Shown here one piece after another: positions 14,350-22,420 of a stretch of 37,147 nt of DNA. The first letter of the stretch is position 1. Each line of letters opens with the position of its first letter. Position numbers and translations under genes: made by a program. Under the pieces are notes generated by a model. It was given only the letters and a program-made list of their open reading frames with translations, had not been told where the DNA came from and searched no databases. The DNA is taken from positions 1-37,147 of the IMG/VR virus record IMGVR_UViG_3300021963_000331; one strand, written 5' to 3'. The stretch is from a virus.

Positions 14350-15804
14350 TTAAGCGGTGCGAATCCAGAGAGATACTGTTGATACAGTGTCTTTAGTTGC
14401 CTGAATGGTATCACCAGCATATGTTCCAGAATACGAACCCGTATATGTTCTAGATCCAGAATACGAACCAGTGTATGTTCTCGACCCGGCATATGTGCTT
14501 GAATATGTGCCAGAATATGTTCTAGAACCAGCATAACTTGCTGAATAAGTTCTTGAGCCAGCATAAGGCGCCGAGACATATGTACCAGAATATGATCCAG
14601 AATATGCGGCGTTAGAATACGTTCTAGTACCAGCAAACGATCCGGCAAAGTTTTGTGATGCGGAAACATAGTTAGTCGAATACGTTCTGGAACCAGCAAA
14701 CGATCCACCAACGAAACCACCGTAGTATAGAATATATGTTGCTGAATAAGTTCTGGAACCAGCATATGGTCTAGTGCCAGCAAAGTTCGTTATGTATGAA
14801 CCAGTGTATGTTCTAGAGCCAGAATATGTATTAGTTCTAGATCCCGCAAACGATGAGGTATATGAGGTATTAGAATATGTTCTTGAACCTGCATATTGCC
14901 CTACGCCCGATGCGTAAGTTCTTGAACCAGCAAACGTCGATGTGTATGCAGCATTAGAATAGGTTCTAGTACCTGAATATGCAACATTTGAATATGTTCT
15001 TGTGCCACCATACGAACCAGTATAGTTTACAGATGCCACTTGCTCACGGGTGTCAGAGGCAGAACCCATGTTGACCCAAGTACCACCAACTGGCGATGAT
15101 GCTTGAAGTTTGTAAGTGCCGACATTTGTGCTAATAATGCGATTTCTGAAATAAGGAATCATTTCCTGTATTTCAGTATCAGACATTTGCTTGACACTAC
15201 CGCCACTAAATGCTTTCAGCGGAAGAAGATCGCCATTTGGCGATGAAGTAGCAGCCGTTTTCTGCCAGATATAATAGGTGGTGTTACCGCCATTTGCAAC
15301 GTCTGTGATCGTGTAACGAGCGGTCCATGTACCGCCAGATGGAGCGGTACCAGCAAGACGATATTGGCCAGCAGTATACGTCGATTCTGTAACCATTGCA
15401 GTGATTACTTTATCGATGATATCCGTATTGATCATAGAATCTGATAATTGTCTGATAGAGGTATCATAGCCGAGCGGACGATTTGTGATTGTACCAGTAT
15501 CAGTAGCAGTAATTTGCTTTGCGTAATATGTTACAGTGGCAGTTGCACCTGTTGCTGGGTGAGTACCAGTTGCTTCTGTTCTGTCGGTATCGGCAAACGT
15601 GCCGATTGCGGTACCAGAAAGAAGGTTAGCGGTATCAATATTAATATCGGCAGTATTAGAACCATTATTTGCCGCACCAGCAAATCCTACTGTGATCTTA
15701 TTAGCAATATAATTTGTAACTTCCGCATCCGACATGGCCTGCAAACCCTGAAAGTTTGCGGACGTTATCGGCGTACCAGATGCCTTGATCTTTAAAGGAT
15801 TCAT
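14350..15804 (-). CDS. Fibre protein with Arg-Thr-Tyr repeats
   Basis: A 484-residue fibre. Seen: residues of about 1-250 hold three copies of a module starting with Q(A/L/M)xSDxxI/V (LQAMSDAEV, IRQLSDSMI, VKQMSDTEI) followed by a beta segment, e.g. AGQYRLAGTAPSGGTWT and VGTYKLQASSPVGGTWV. Residues of about 258-465 are an irregular array of AGSRTYS/SGSRTYT motifs, twelve with Arg-Thr-Tyr and two with changes. The end is DTIQATKDTVSTVSLWIRTA. The array is Tyr, Ser, Thr, Arg and Gly rich with very few hydrophobics, so it should form an extended beta-solenoid-type shaft or a sticky tip. It lies next to a glycosyltransferase set. The receptor is unknown. Confidence 0.8.
   Translation of the reverse strand: MNPLKIKASGTPITSANFQGLQAMSDAEVTNYIANKITVGFAGAANNGSNTADINIDTANLLSGTAIGTFADTDRTEATGTHPATGATATVTYYAKQITATDTGTITNRPLGYDTSIRQLSDSMINTDIIDKVITAMVTESTYTAGQYRLAGTAPSGGTWTARYTITDVANGGNTTYYIWQKTAATSSPNGDLLPLKAFSGGSVKQMSDTEIQEMIPYFRNRIISTNVGTYKLQASSPVGGTWVNMGSASDTREQVASVNYTGSYGGTRTYSNVAYSGTRTYSNAAYTSTFAGSRTYASGVGQYAGSRTYSNTSYTSSFAGSRTNTYSGSRTYTGSYITNFAGTRPYAGSRTYSATYILYYGGFVGGSFAGSRTYSTNYVSASQNFAGSFAGTRTYSNAAYSGSYSGTYVSAPYAGSRTYSASYAGSRTYSGTYSSTYAGSRTYTGSYSGSRTYTGSYSGTYAGDTIQATKDTVSTVSLWIRTA
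14410..15030 (-). repeat. Irregular array encoding (A/S)G(S/T)RTY motifs
   Basis: About 14 units, of which 12 retain Arg-Thr-Tyr and two read SRTNTY or TRPY. On the plus strand the copies appear as variants of gttctagaaccagcatatg. Spacing between motifs varies from about 10 to 26 residues in the protein. The near-identical DNA units favour recombination within the gene, and therefore length variation between related phages. Confidence 0.85.
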
Positions 15805-15815
15805 TTTCTATAACC

Positions 15816-16298
15816 TTAGTTTAGTCTTGTGCCGCTCGAATCATATACCAACAGAGGAGTTAACGAATACCAGTCAGTAGCATCTTTAGCGATGAAAGTT
15901 ACCGCTGCTCCAGCCGCTAATGTGACGGCAGCATTTGCTGTTCCGCCGTTGATAGCATCTGACAGGTTAGGATAAACTAGCAGATTGGTAGCAGTCGTAT
16001 TAACTACAGTATAAGTTAGTTTGGCCGAAGCTGTTGGAAGTTTAACACCAGCACCAGATCCAACTGTAGTCACTAAGTTATATACGGCAGCAAGTTCTGT
16101 TGCACCCGACTGATTTGTGCCAGCTGCCGAAACTGCGGCAGCAATTGAAGGCTTGAAATCGCCAGTAAGCGTAACACTACCGAAAGTAGGACTATCACCC
16201 GATTGATACTTATCGGTATTAAGATTGTTGAAGTTGTTATCAACTTCTGTGTTTGTAAGTGGTGATCCCTTTACGGATCTAAGTGTAATAGTGGACAT
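15816..16298 (-). CDS. Fibre-like virion protein
   Basis: A 160-residue protein. Seen: MSTITLRSVKGSPLTNTEVD, NNFNNLNTDKYQSG (the LTxxEVDxNFxxLN motif of many phage fibre N-termini, used for attachment or trimerisation), SPTFGSVTLTGDFKPS, and a C-terminal domain of about 95 residues from VYNLVTTVGSGAGVKLP to YDSSGTRLN. That domain is shared with the protein at 3446-3991, which lies more than 11 kb away at the other end of the fibre region. The gene sits between the coiled-coil gene and the Arg-Thr-Tyr fibre, and may encode an accessory fibre or tip protein. Confidence 0.78.
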   Translation of the reverse strand: MSTITLRSVKGSPLTNTEVDNNFNNLNTDKYQSGDSPTFGSVTLTGDFKPSIAAAVSAAGTNQSGATELAAVYNLVTTVGSGAGVKLPTASAKLTYTVVNTTATNLLVYPNLSDAINGGTANAAVTLAAGAAVTFIAKDATDWYSLTPLLVYDSSGTRLN

Positions 16299-16300
16299 AG

Positions 16301-16534
16301 CTATCTACCTTGGTTCTGTAAGATTTGTTGCAACAGCAATTTAATATCTTGCATCTCTTGTTTAACAGTATTTATGTCAGTTTCAAACTGTCGAAGTTGA
16401 GTTGCTTGTTCTTTTTGATTATTCTTTTGCAGTTTATATGCATGGAGACCAGCGAGATCCGTGGATATAAGAGCTTTGGAATTACCATCTCTAACATATT
16501 TATTCGTATCATCCAGCTGATATCTCTGTGTCAT
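16301..16534 (-). CDS. Small coiled-coil virion-region protein
   Basis: A 77-residue protein. Seen: MTQRYQLDDTNKYVRDGNSK, ALISTDLAGLHAYKLQK, and a C-terminal coiled coil (TDINTVKQEMQDIKLLLQQI). From memory, a similar family with the motif RDxNSxALINTDxxALxAYKxxK and a C-terminal heptad helix recurs among T4-like phages; its role is unknown to me. I start at the ATG at 16534, immediately after the stop of the giant upstream gene (TAATATG), because the longer frame to 16585 merely overlaps that gene. Fits a co-translated accessory to the DUF4815-like protein. Confidence 0.7.
   Translation of the reverse strand: MTQRYQLDDTNKYVRDGNSKALISTDLAGLHAYKLQKNNQKEQATQLRQFETDINTVKQEMQDIKLLLQQILQNQGR
16369..16376 (-). 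promoter_or_regulatory. Possible late promoter box (CATAAATA)
   Basis: Minus-strand CATAAATA inside the 77-residue gene, 71 bases upstream of the start of the fibre-like gene at 16298. The spacing is longer than at 5698 and 8921, so it is only a candidate. Confidence 0.3.
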
Positions 16535-16535
16535 A

Positions 16536-19500
16536 TTACGCCTGCAATGCAATTGCACGAAGTTCGCGGCACTTAGGAACAACACAAGCCTTAGATGACA
16601 GAGGAACTACCTTAACTGCGAATGTTTTATAACCGGTATAAGTCACGCCGTTCGAAGTATATTCAAATACCCCGTTATTCAACGAAGTCGATGGAATATC
16701 ATATGAATATTCTACGAAGCTAGATGAAGTACCTGATGGGATAGTAGTAGTCAATTCTACCCAATCCTTTTCATCAAAACCTTCTGGATCGCTTTGATGT
16801 AAGAACTTACCGTATACCTTAACGTCTGTGCCTTCTGGCATATACTGACTTAGATATACTCTCAAGTCCTCTGCTTCCTGCCCATCATCTAGAACAACTT
16901 GGCGAGAAACATATTTCGATCTTGCGTTTCCGATACCGATATCTTCATTCGTTGCATCGTTGTTTACGTCATTAGCAACAACAATCATAGAACACTTTCT
17001 CAAGTCGATAACTGGAGAAACTGTAGAAGTTTGAGATACCATACCTAGCTTAATCTTGAATGACTTATCGCCACCAAGATCGGCTTGCTCATTTGAATAT
17101 GAACGAACAGCGGCATCAAATGTTAGTTCGGTTGTCTTATCGGGAACAAAGTTATAATAAGTTGTAGATGCTGCTGATTCGCTGCCAGTATTTGTTGTGG
17201 CCGAATATGACCAGATTAACTGACATGGTGTATGATCGAGGTAACCTACGTTAGCACCAAGAGCATTTAGAGCCTTGTCTTCAAGTTCTGCAATCGTAGC
17301 ATATGACGTTCCATTTCCTACAACATCATTGACTGCAAATTGTCCGCTGTCAACAAAAATCTTTGCAACATTATAAAGAGAGTCGTAGTTATGAACAAAG
17401 CCGGTATTCAGATTAACAGTGACGTTAGCATTAACACCGCTGCCACTGACAATTGTTAGGGTAGGATTACTTGTATAACCAGCACCCGGATTTGTAACTA
17501 CAACATTTGTTACAATGCCACCAGAAATGGTAACAGCAACAGTTGCGTTTGATGTAGCACCGCCACCGCTAAGTGTGTGTGAAATAGTTCCGTTAGTGTA
17601 GCCAGAACCAGCATTCACGATATCGAATGTGAAGCCATGGATCTTATCACCGGATGCAAAGGCTGAGCCTGAGAATGAATCGAATTTCGCATAGTCTACA
17701 TCAAATGTATTCAATGTGATATCTGCGGTAGCCGTAATATCAAAGTCTGCACGATTAAGTTCAAACTTGATATCTTCTGCCTGCCATGCTGTCCATGTTC
17801 TGTTATTTGCAGAAGTGAATAACACTCCAGCATTTGGCTGCTCTGAAATACGAGTAGTTGTATTCAGTTGATTTTCACCAATTTCTGAAACCCAGATTTC
17901 ATAGTTAGGATCATTACCTGCTGGTAGAAGAACAAAGCAATATTCCGTATTGTTTTGTAGATATACTGGTGATGGGAAAGTAAATGTAGTAGATGCAGCC
18001 GCGTTGGTCGCATCAACATTTACCTGATCTGGTGTCAGAATGACTTCACCAAAAGGAATAATCTTATTACCAGGATAACCATTCACAACTTCGCGAAGCT
18101 GTAAGGTAATTGGATTTGTTGTCGATTTCTTCTTGAAGTAGATATCAATAGAAGTCGTGTAGCAGCCAAATGGCATATCAGAAACCATAAATGTCTGCGC
18201 AATAGGATCCAGACTGATTCTTGGAAACTCAAAATTAAAATTGAACGCAGGTGGCGGCGCAGGATCTGGTGCCTGAACTTGCGTTACTTCTGTGACATTA
18301 GTAACGTTATTTGTAACATTAGTAATGTTTGTGTTGTTAACTACAGTAGTATTATTTGTTACTTCGGTAACATTTGTAATATCATTAACAGTAGTAAATG
18401 TATTATTAACTGTCACGTTTTGAACAACACCCACTGCTCGTTCGCCTAGGCGATTGACTGTGGTATTCGAATCCGAAGTTGTTCTGGAATCGAACACTGT
18501 ATTAGTAGCTAGATTTGCAACGCGAGTTGATACTACAGTATCTTGTACCGACTGAGACAATCCATTTGAGGAGAATGCCATCGATGCAGATGTAGTTACA
18601 AATTTTTCTCTATTGTTAATATCGTCCGCAAGACGGAATAGCTTTTGGCCTACGCGGAATGTGCCGGCGGGAATTCTGAATTGCCCATAGCATTCGCCCA
18701 AGTCATTTGTGATTAGAGCATCACCATAATCACCTGTAGCATTTGCGCTATTCAGAACGGAATTTTCTACACCACTAACAATACCAGACAATGGACGGCA
18801 GTGTTCTGCTACCGACATACCATCAAAGAATGGATAAACGCGAGTTTTCGGCTTCATTCTCTTTGCTGAGAATGTAACGACAATCGAGCGCATGAATGGA
18901 ATGATAGAAGTATTTGTTACTCTAGCACCAATTCGTTGAGTCTGAGTCTCAGGCGTTACATTCAGTTGAATGCCCTGTCTGGTTTGACGCTGTTCTGTTG
19001 TAGTTGTTACAATTGCAATATCTTCTTGGAAGAGAGTATCGCCACGAATTGCAGTGTTGCCAGCCGCAGTTTGTGTATCGGTTGTTACTCTACCCGTACC
19101 GAGATCCTGCCAGTCTTCCCACTGTGTACCATACGCATCGGCTAGAGTTTCCCACGCATCATAGTTACCATCGAAGTTGGCTGCAACGTCGGGAAGTGTT
19201 GTCGTGTCTGTCCAGTTATCTACTGGTGGATCCAGAGTAATTTCGCCGATGTAATTGAACAGAAGTTCGCCGGTGCAATTACGGAATTTTGATGCCTGAA
19301 GTTGGCTGATCATGGCTATCTCTGTATATGGCAGAGTTAGTAGATCACCGGTTTTTCTAACATTGCTTGATGCAGTCGAATTATATTGCAGGTCAATGTT
19401 TTCCATGAAGAAGAATGGACGCATTTCCTTGGCAACTGGATCAATAGCAATATGATATTCATTGCTCATCACATTACCAACGTTGTGACCAGTAAATGCA

Positions 19501-22406
19501 TCAACAAGAATACCATTCTTGAAGCGATTTAGTCCTGCGCCGTCAGTAATTGTTAGATCGGCCGCAGACTTCTCCAGAAGATTGAGCGAAGTATAATATT
19601 CTAGGCGATTTAGGCGCTGTTCAAGTGTGCCGATATCGCGCATTGTATAGCGGCGATTATCAATTGCTTTATACTTAACACCATAGTCTGGTCTTCCAGC
19701 GGCCTTTGCTACGTTTGGAGCAAGTGAAGGATATGGAGGAATATTGACTACTGCAATCGATAGAGCATTGTCTGGCTCAACTGGTTCAATTGGTGATAGC
19801 GAAGATACACCATATACAGAAGAGAACACACCCTGATCGTCCATGATGATACGATCTTTTCTTCCCAGATAATATTCAATATCTGTTGTAAACTGTTCTG
19901 TTGGAACTGGCGTAATAATTGCACCACCAGTTGGTCCGCTAGGCGAAGAGCCTACAGTCGGGTTGACAGTTGCCGTTCCTGGACTTGTAGTAAATGTGAT
20001 GGTGTCATCCCAGCGAGGACGGAAATCTAGTGTATCACGAAGATCATAACTTACGCCCGATGCGGTAGATGTATAGATTGGAATTTGTTCTGTTCTAATC
20101 GTACCAGCTGCACCGGTTTCATCATCAATCGGATACGAATTTACTGTATAGAAATTATATGCAGTAGTTGGCGATCCACCATGAGTGAAATAATCAAATG
20201 TTACTACTAGCTTTTTATTTGTTAGTGTAAGACTTGCACCTGGCTTTTTGACGATTCTAGCATTTGCGTAGAAGTTATCACGCTGACCAGTATCGAATGT
20301 AAATAGATCAGTAACATCGGTACCGCTAGTTTGAATGTCTGCGGCAGATGTTGCATAGTCTCCGATCTTTACGGAACGAAGTTTATAACCGTCAGATGCA
20401 CCCAGATTATATGTACCAGTTGTGTTGCCACTCGCATTCGTATCTAGAACAACAACAGCACTCTCTCTGAGAACTTTTGTTACCTGATTAGCATTAGCGA
20501 CTTGAACCTTGCAGTGAATACGAACGCCAGTTTGACCACTTACGTTAGCAATGTTATGCGGAACGGTAATTGTAATCTGTGAACCAGTATTTGTTACGGT
20601 GAAGCCAGATGCAGTAAGGTCAAGAACCTTACCGATAGGATAGCTCACATTGTTGATTGTGCAAGCAGCTTTAGTAGATACTACAATGTTTCCTAAGATT
20701 TCAGTTGGTGTTAGTGTTCCAACTGTGAATGGGAAACTTTCTGGGCTGCTTACAGAAAATGTAATAGTATTGTTGGTGTCTAGCGTATCGTCAAACTGCT
20801 TAGTATATTCGAAGCTATTATTTACCGAAGTTGGATTAGTAGTCTTCAATGCTTTAGCAGGGAACTTGAAAAGAAGATTGCTAAACTTAGATTCGTATAG
20901 ATATGCCTTACTGTCAACCAATACTACGTCGGCATGACCGTCTGCGGTTGTATCATAGTATACGCCAGCAACATCTTCGAAATTATATGAAGATGCCATT
21001 TGAATGTCATACAGATACATACGATAAATTGCTGCCGCTGTTCCTGGTGTGCCGCTTTCACGAACAATATAACGAACGCGGGCAGTACCTATTTGTGAAC
21101 CTGGTGCTATATGTGCAGAATAAGTTGTAGCAGTAATTGCGCCAGCTGCCGCACTTCTCAGAGAAACTGTATCTCCGGCGGCAATGTCCCAGTTACCACA
21201 AACTTCATTGACAAGAATGTAGCTGCCGAATGCAGTAGAAACTGGAATGTCATTAACTACATTCGTGGTGTTGCCCTTAGGAACGAATATGTATTCTGTC
21301 TGGCGTGTTTCGTATGAATAGCCGCGAACATATGCCTTACCTGCTTCAATACCAATTGCAAGAAGTGTTTCATCACCACCTGCCGCTGGATTCTCGACAT
21401 TGTAAGGAATAAGACCGCCGTTTGAGCCAGTATCAAGATGTTCTTTAATAAGAATAGGGAATGCTTTTACTGTATAGTTACCAGACTCGTCGTAAGTGCG
21501 CTTGGCCAGATTTCTACCTAAGTCCGCATAGATACGATCTTCTGTGACCGCTGTATTAAGCTGGCCATTTGTAATTACAAGATATTCGCTGAAATTGTCA
21601 CCGATTGTTTCATCAAATGCATACTTGACTAGTCCGGCTGTTGTGACATAACGGTCGGCACCAGGCGCCGCATAGTTGAATGTTCCTTGAGCTGGATCAA
21701 GTAGAGTTTGATCTGTCTCGTGAGTGACAATACTTTCTACAATCTCAAAACCAACATGGAAAGAAGGATAAGCATTATACTTTAGTAGCTCAATAGTAGT
21801 CTTGGCAAATGGTAAAAACTTACCATCTAAGAAAATAATACCATCGTCAAGCGTTAGGAATGATCCTCTACCAAAATAGTAGTCGCCCTCTACAAACGAT
21901 GAACCAACAACAAACGTATCACCGATTTGATTGCCGACTTCCGATTCAATTACTCGAATAGTTTCGTTTGCAAAAAAGTGAACGGCGTCGGTAGAGCCAT
22001 CACCGGTTAGGTAGCGAAAATATAGGGTGTTTAAGTTTGGAGCATCCGCTTCGGAGCCAGCGATTGCATAGATAATTTCTGCTTGAATAGATGAAGTTAG
22101 ACCAATGACTTTGGCGCCGACATAATCGGTGAGTCCAGTAACAGTGATTCCCGATGCATCGGTGTCTAAAACTTTAACAAAATCTCTGGCTGTATCTAGC
22201 TTGAAATCGCAGCCTGCAACAACCGATCCGTTCTTGAAAATATGGCCGCCAAATTTACCAACTTGGTCCTGAAGAACAGACTGGAGTTGTGTCAACTCTC
22301 TCGCTTGAACAGCATAGCCCGGCTTGAATAGAATTCTATTATAATTTTTTGCAATAGCATCCGCATAATCGTCATAATACGGGGATACATTTAAGTCCAA
22401 GGCCAT
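16536..22406 (-). CDS. Giant DUF4815-like baseplate/tail-periphery protein
   Basis: A 1956-residue protein, the longest here. Seen: the N-terminus MALDLNVSPYYDDYADAIAK, then ILFKPGYAVQARELTQLQ and a QVGKFGGHIFKNGS segment, which I recognise as the DUF4815 family of T4-like marine phages. Residues of about 1320-1375 are an Asn/Thr/Val run (for example VTNNTTVVNNTNITNV), followed by a Pro-rich hinge. A C-terminal domain begins FPRISLDPIAQTFMVSDMPF, and residues of about 1595-1660 hold two NAGSGYT/NPGAGYT units like those in gp8. By position it takes the place of T4 gp10/gp11, so a peripheral baseplate or fibre-docking role is likely. It is one uninterrupted frame. Confidence 0.82.
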   Translation of the reverse strand: MALDLNVSPYYDDYADAIAKNYNRILFKPGYAVQARELTQLQSVLQDQVGKFGGHIFKNGSVVAGCDFKLDTARDFVKVLDTDASGITVTGLTDYVGAKVIGLTSSIQAEIIYAIAGSEADAPNLNTLYFRYLTGDGSTDAVHFFANETIRVIESEVGNQIGDTFVVGSSFVEGDYYFGRGSFLTLDDGIIFLDGKFLPFAKTTIELLKYNAYPSFHVGFEIVESIVTHETDQTLLDPAQGTFNYAAPGADRYVTTAGLVKYAFDETIGDNFSEYLVITNGQLNTAVTEDRIYADLGRNLAKRTYDESGNYTVKAFPILIKEHLDTGSNGGLIPYNVENPAAGGDETLLAIGIEAGKAYVRGYSYETRQTEYIFVPKGNTTNVVNDIPVSTAFGSYILVNEVCGNWDIAAGDTVSLRSAAAGAITATTYSAHIAPGSQIGTARVRYIVRESGTPGTAAAIYRMYLYDIQMASSYNFEDVAGVYYDTTADGHADVVLVDSKAYLYESKFSNLLFKFPAKALKTTNPTSVNNSFEYTKQFDDTLDTNNTITFSVSSPESFPFTVGTLTPTEILGNIVVSTKAACTINNVSYPIGKVLDLTASGFTVTNTGSQITITVPHNIANVSGQTGVRIHCKVQVANANQVTKVLRESAVVVLDTNASGNTTGTYNLGASDGYKLRSVKIGDYATSAADIQTSGTDVTDLFTFDTGQRDNFYANARIVKKPGASLTLTNKKLVVTFDYFTHGGSPTTAYNFYTVNSYPIDDETGAAGTIRTEQIPIYTSTASGVSYDLRDTLDFRPRWDDTITFTTSPGTATVNPTVGSSPSGPTGGAIITPVPTEQFTTDIEYYLGRKDRIIMDDQGVFSSVYGVSSLSPIEPVEPDNALSIAVVNIPPYPSLAPNVAKAAGRPDYGVKYKAIDNRRYTMRDIGTLEQRLNRLEYYTSLNLLEKSAADLTITDGAGLNRFKNGILVDAFTGHNVGNVMSNEYHIAIDPVAKEMRPFFFMENIDLQYNSTASSNVRKTGDLLTLPYTEIAMISQLQASKFRNCTGELLFNYIGEITLDPPVDNWTDTTTLPDVAANFDGNYDAWETLADAYGTQWEDWQDLGTGRVTTDTQTAAGNTAIRGDTLFQEDIAIVTTTTEQRQTRQGIQLNVTPETQTQRIGARVTNTSIIPFMRSIVVTFSAKRMKPKTRVYPFFDGMSVAEHCRPLSGIVSGVENSVLNSANATGDYGDALITNDLGECYGQFRIPAGTFRVGQKLFRLADDINNREKFVTTSASMAFSSNGLSQSVQDTVVSTRVANLATNTVFDSRTTSDSNTTVNRLGERAVGVVQNVTVNNTFTTVNDITNVTEVTNNTTVVNNTNITNVTNNVTNVTEVTQVQAPDPAPPPAFNFNFEFPRISLDPIAQTFMVSDMPFGCYTTSIDIYFKKKSTTNPITLQLREVVNGYPGNKIIPFGEVILTPDQVNVDATNAAASTTFTFPSPVYLQNNTEYCFVLLPAGNDPNYEIWVSEIGENQLNTTTRISEQPNAGVLFTSANNRTWTAWQAEDIKFELNRADFDITATADITLNTFDVDYAKFDSFSGSAFASGDKIHGFTFDIVNAGSGYTNGTISHTLSGGGATSNATVAVTISGGIVTNVVVTNPGAGYTSNPTLTIVSGSGVNANVTVNLNTGFVHNYDSLYNVAKIFVDSGQFAVNDVVGNGTSYATIAELEDKALNALGANVGYLDHTPCQLIWSYSATTNTGSESAASTTYYNFVPDKTTELTFDAAVRSYSNEQADLGGDKSFKIKLGMVSQTSTVSPVIDLRKCSMIVVANDVNNDATNEDIGIGNARSKYVSRQVVLDDGQEAEDLRVYLSQYMPEGTDVKVYGKFLHQSDPEGFDEKDWVELTTTIPSGTSSSFVEYSYDIPSTSLNNGVFEYTSNGVTYTGYKTFAVKVVPLSSKACVVPKCRELRAIALQA

Positions 22407-22420
22407 GTGTAACTTCTCTC

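Noticed and set aside
14262-14783. A 173-residue frame overlapping the Arg-Thr-Tyr array in another frame
   Set aside because: It consists of out-of-frame repeats (HMLV, LERI) of the same array and would run through the coiled-coil gene start; no family resemblance.
14410-15030. CRISPR-like repeat array on DNA level
   Set aside because: The repeats are in frame within one fibre gene, have no fixed spacers and vary in spacing by codons.
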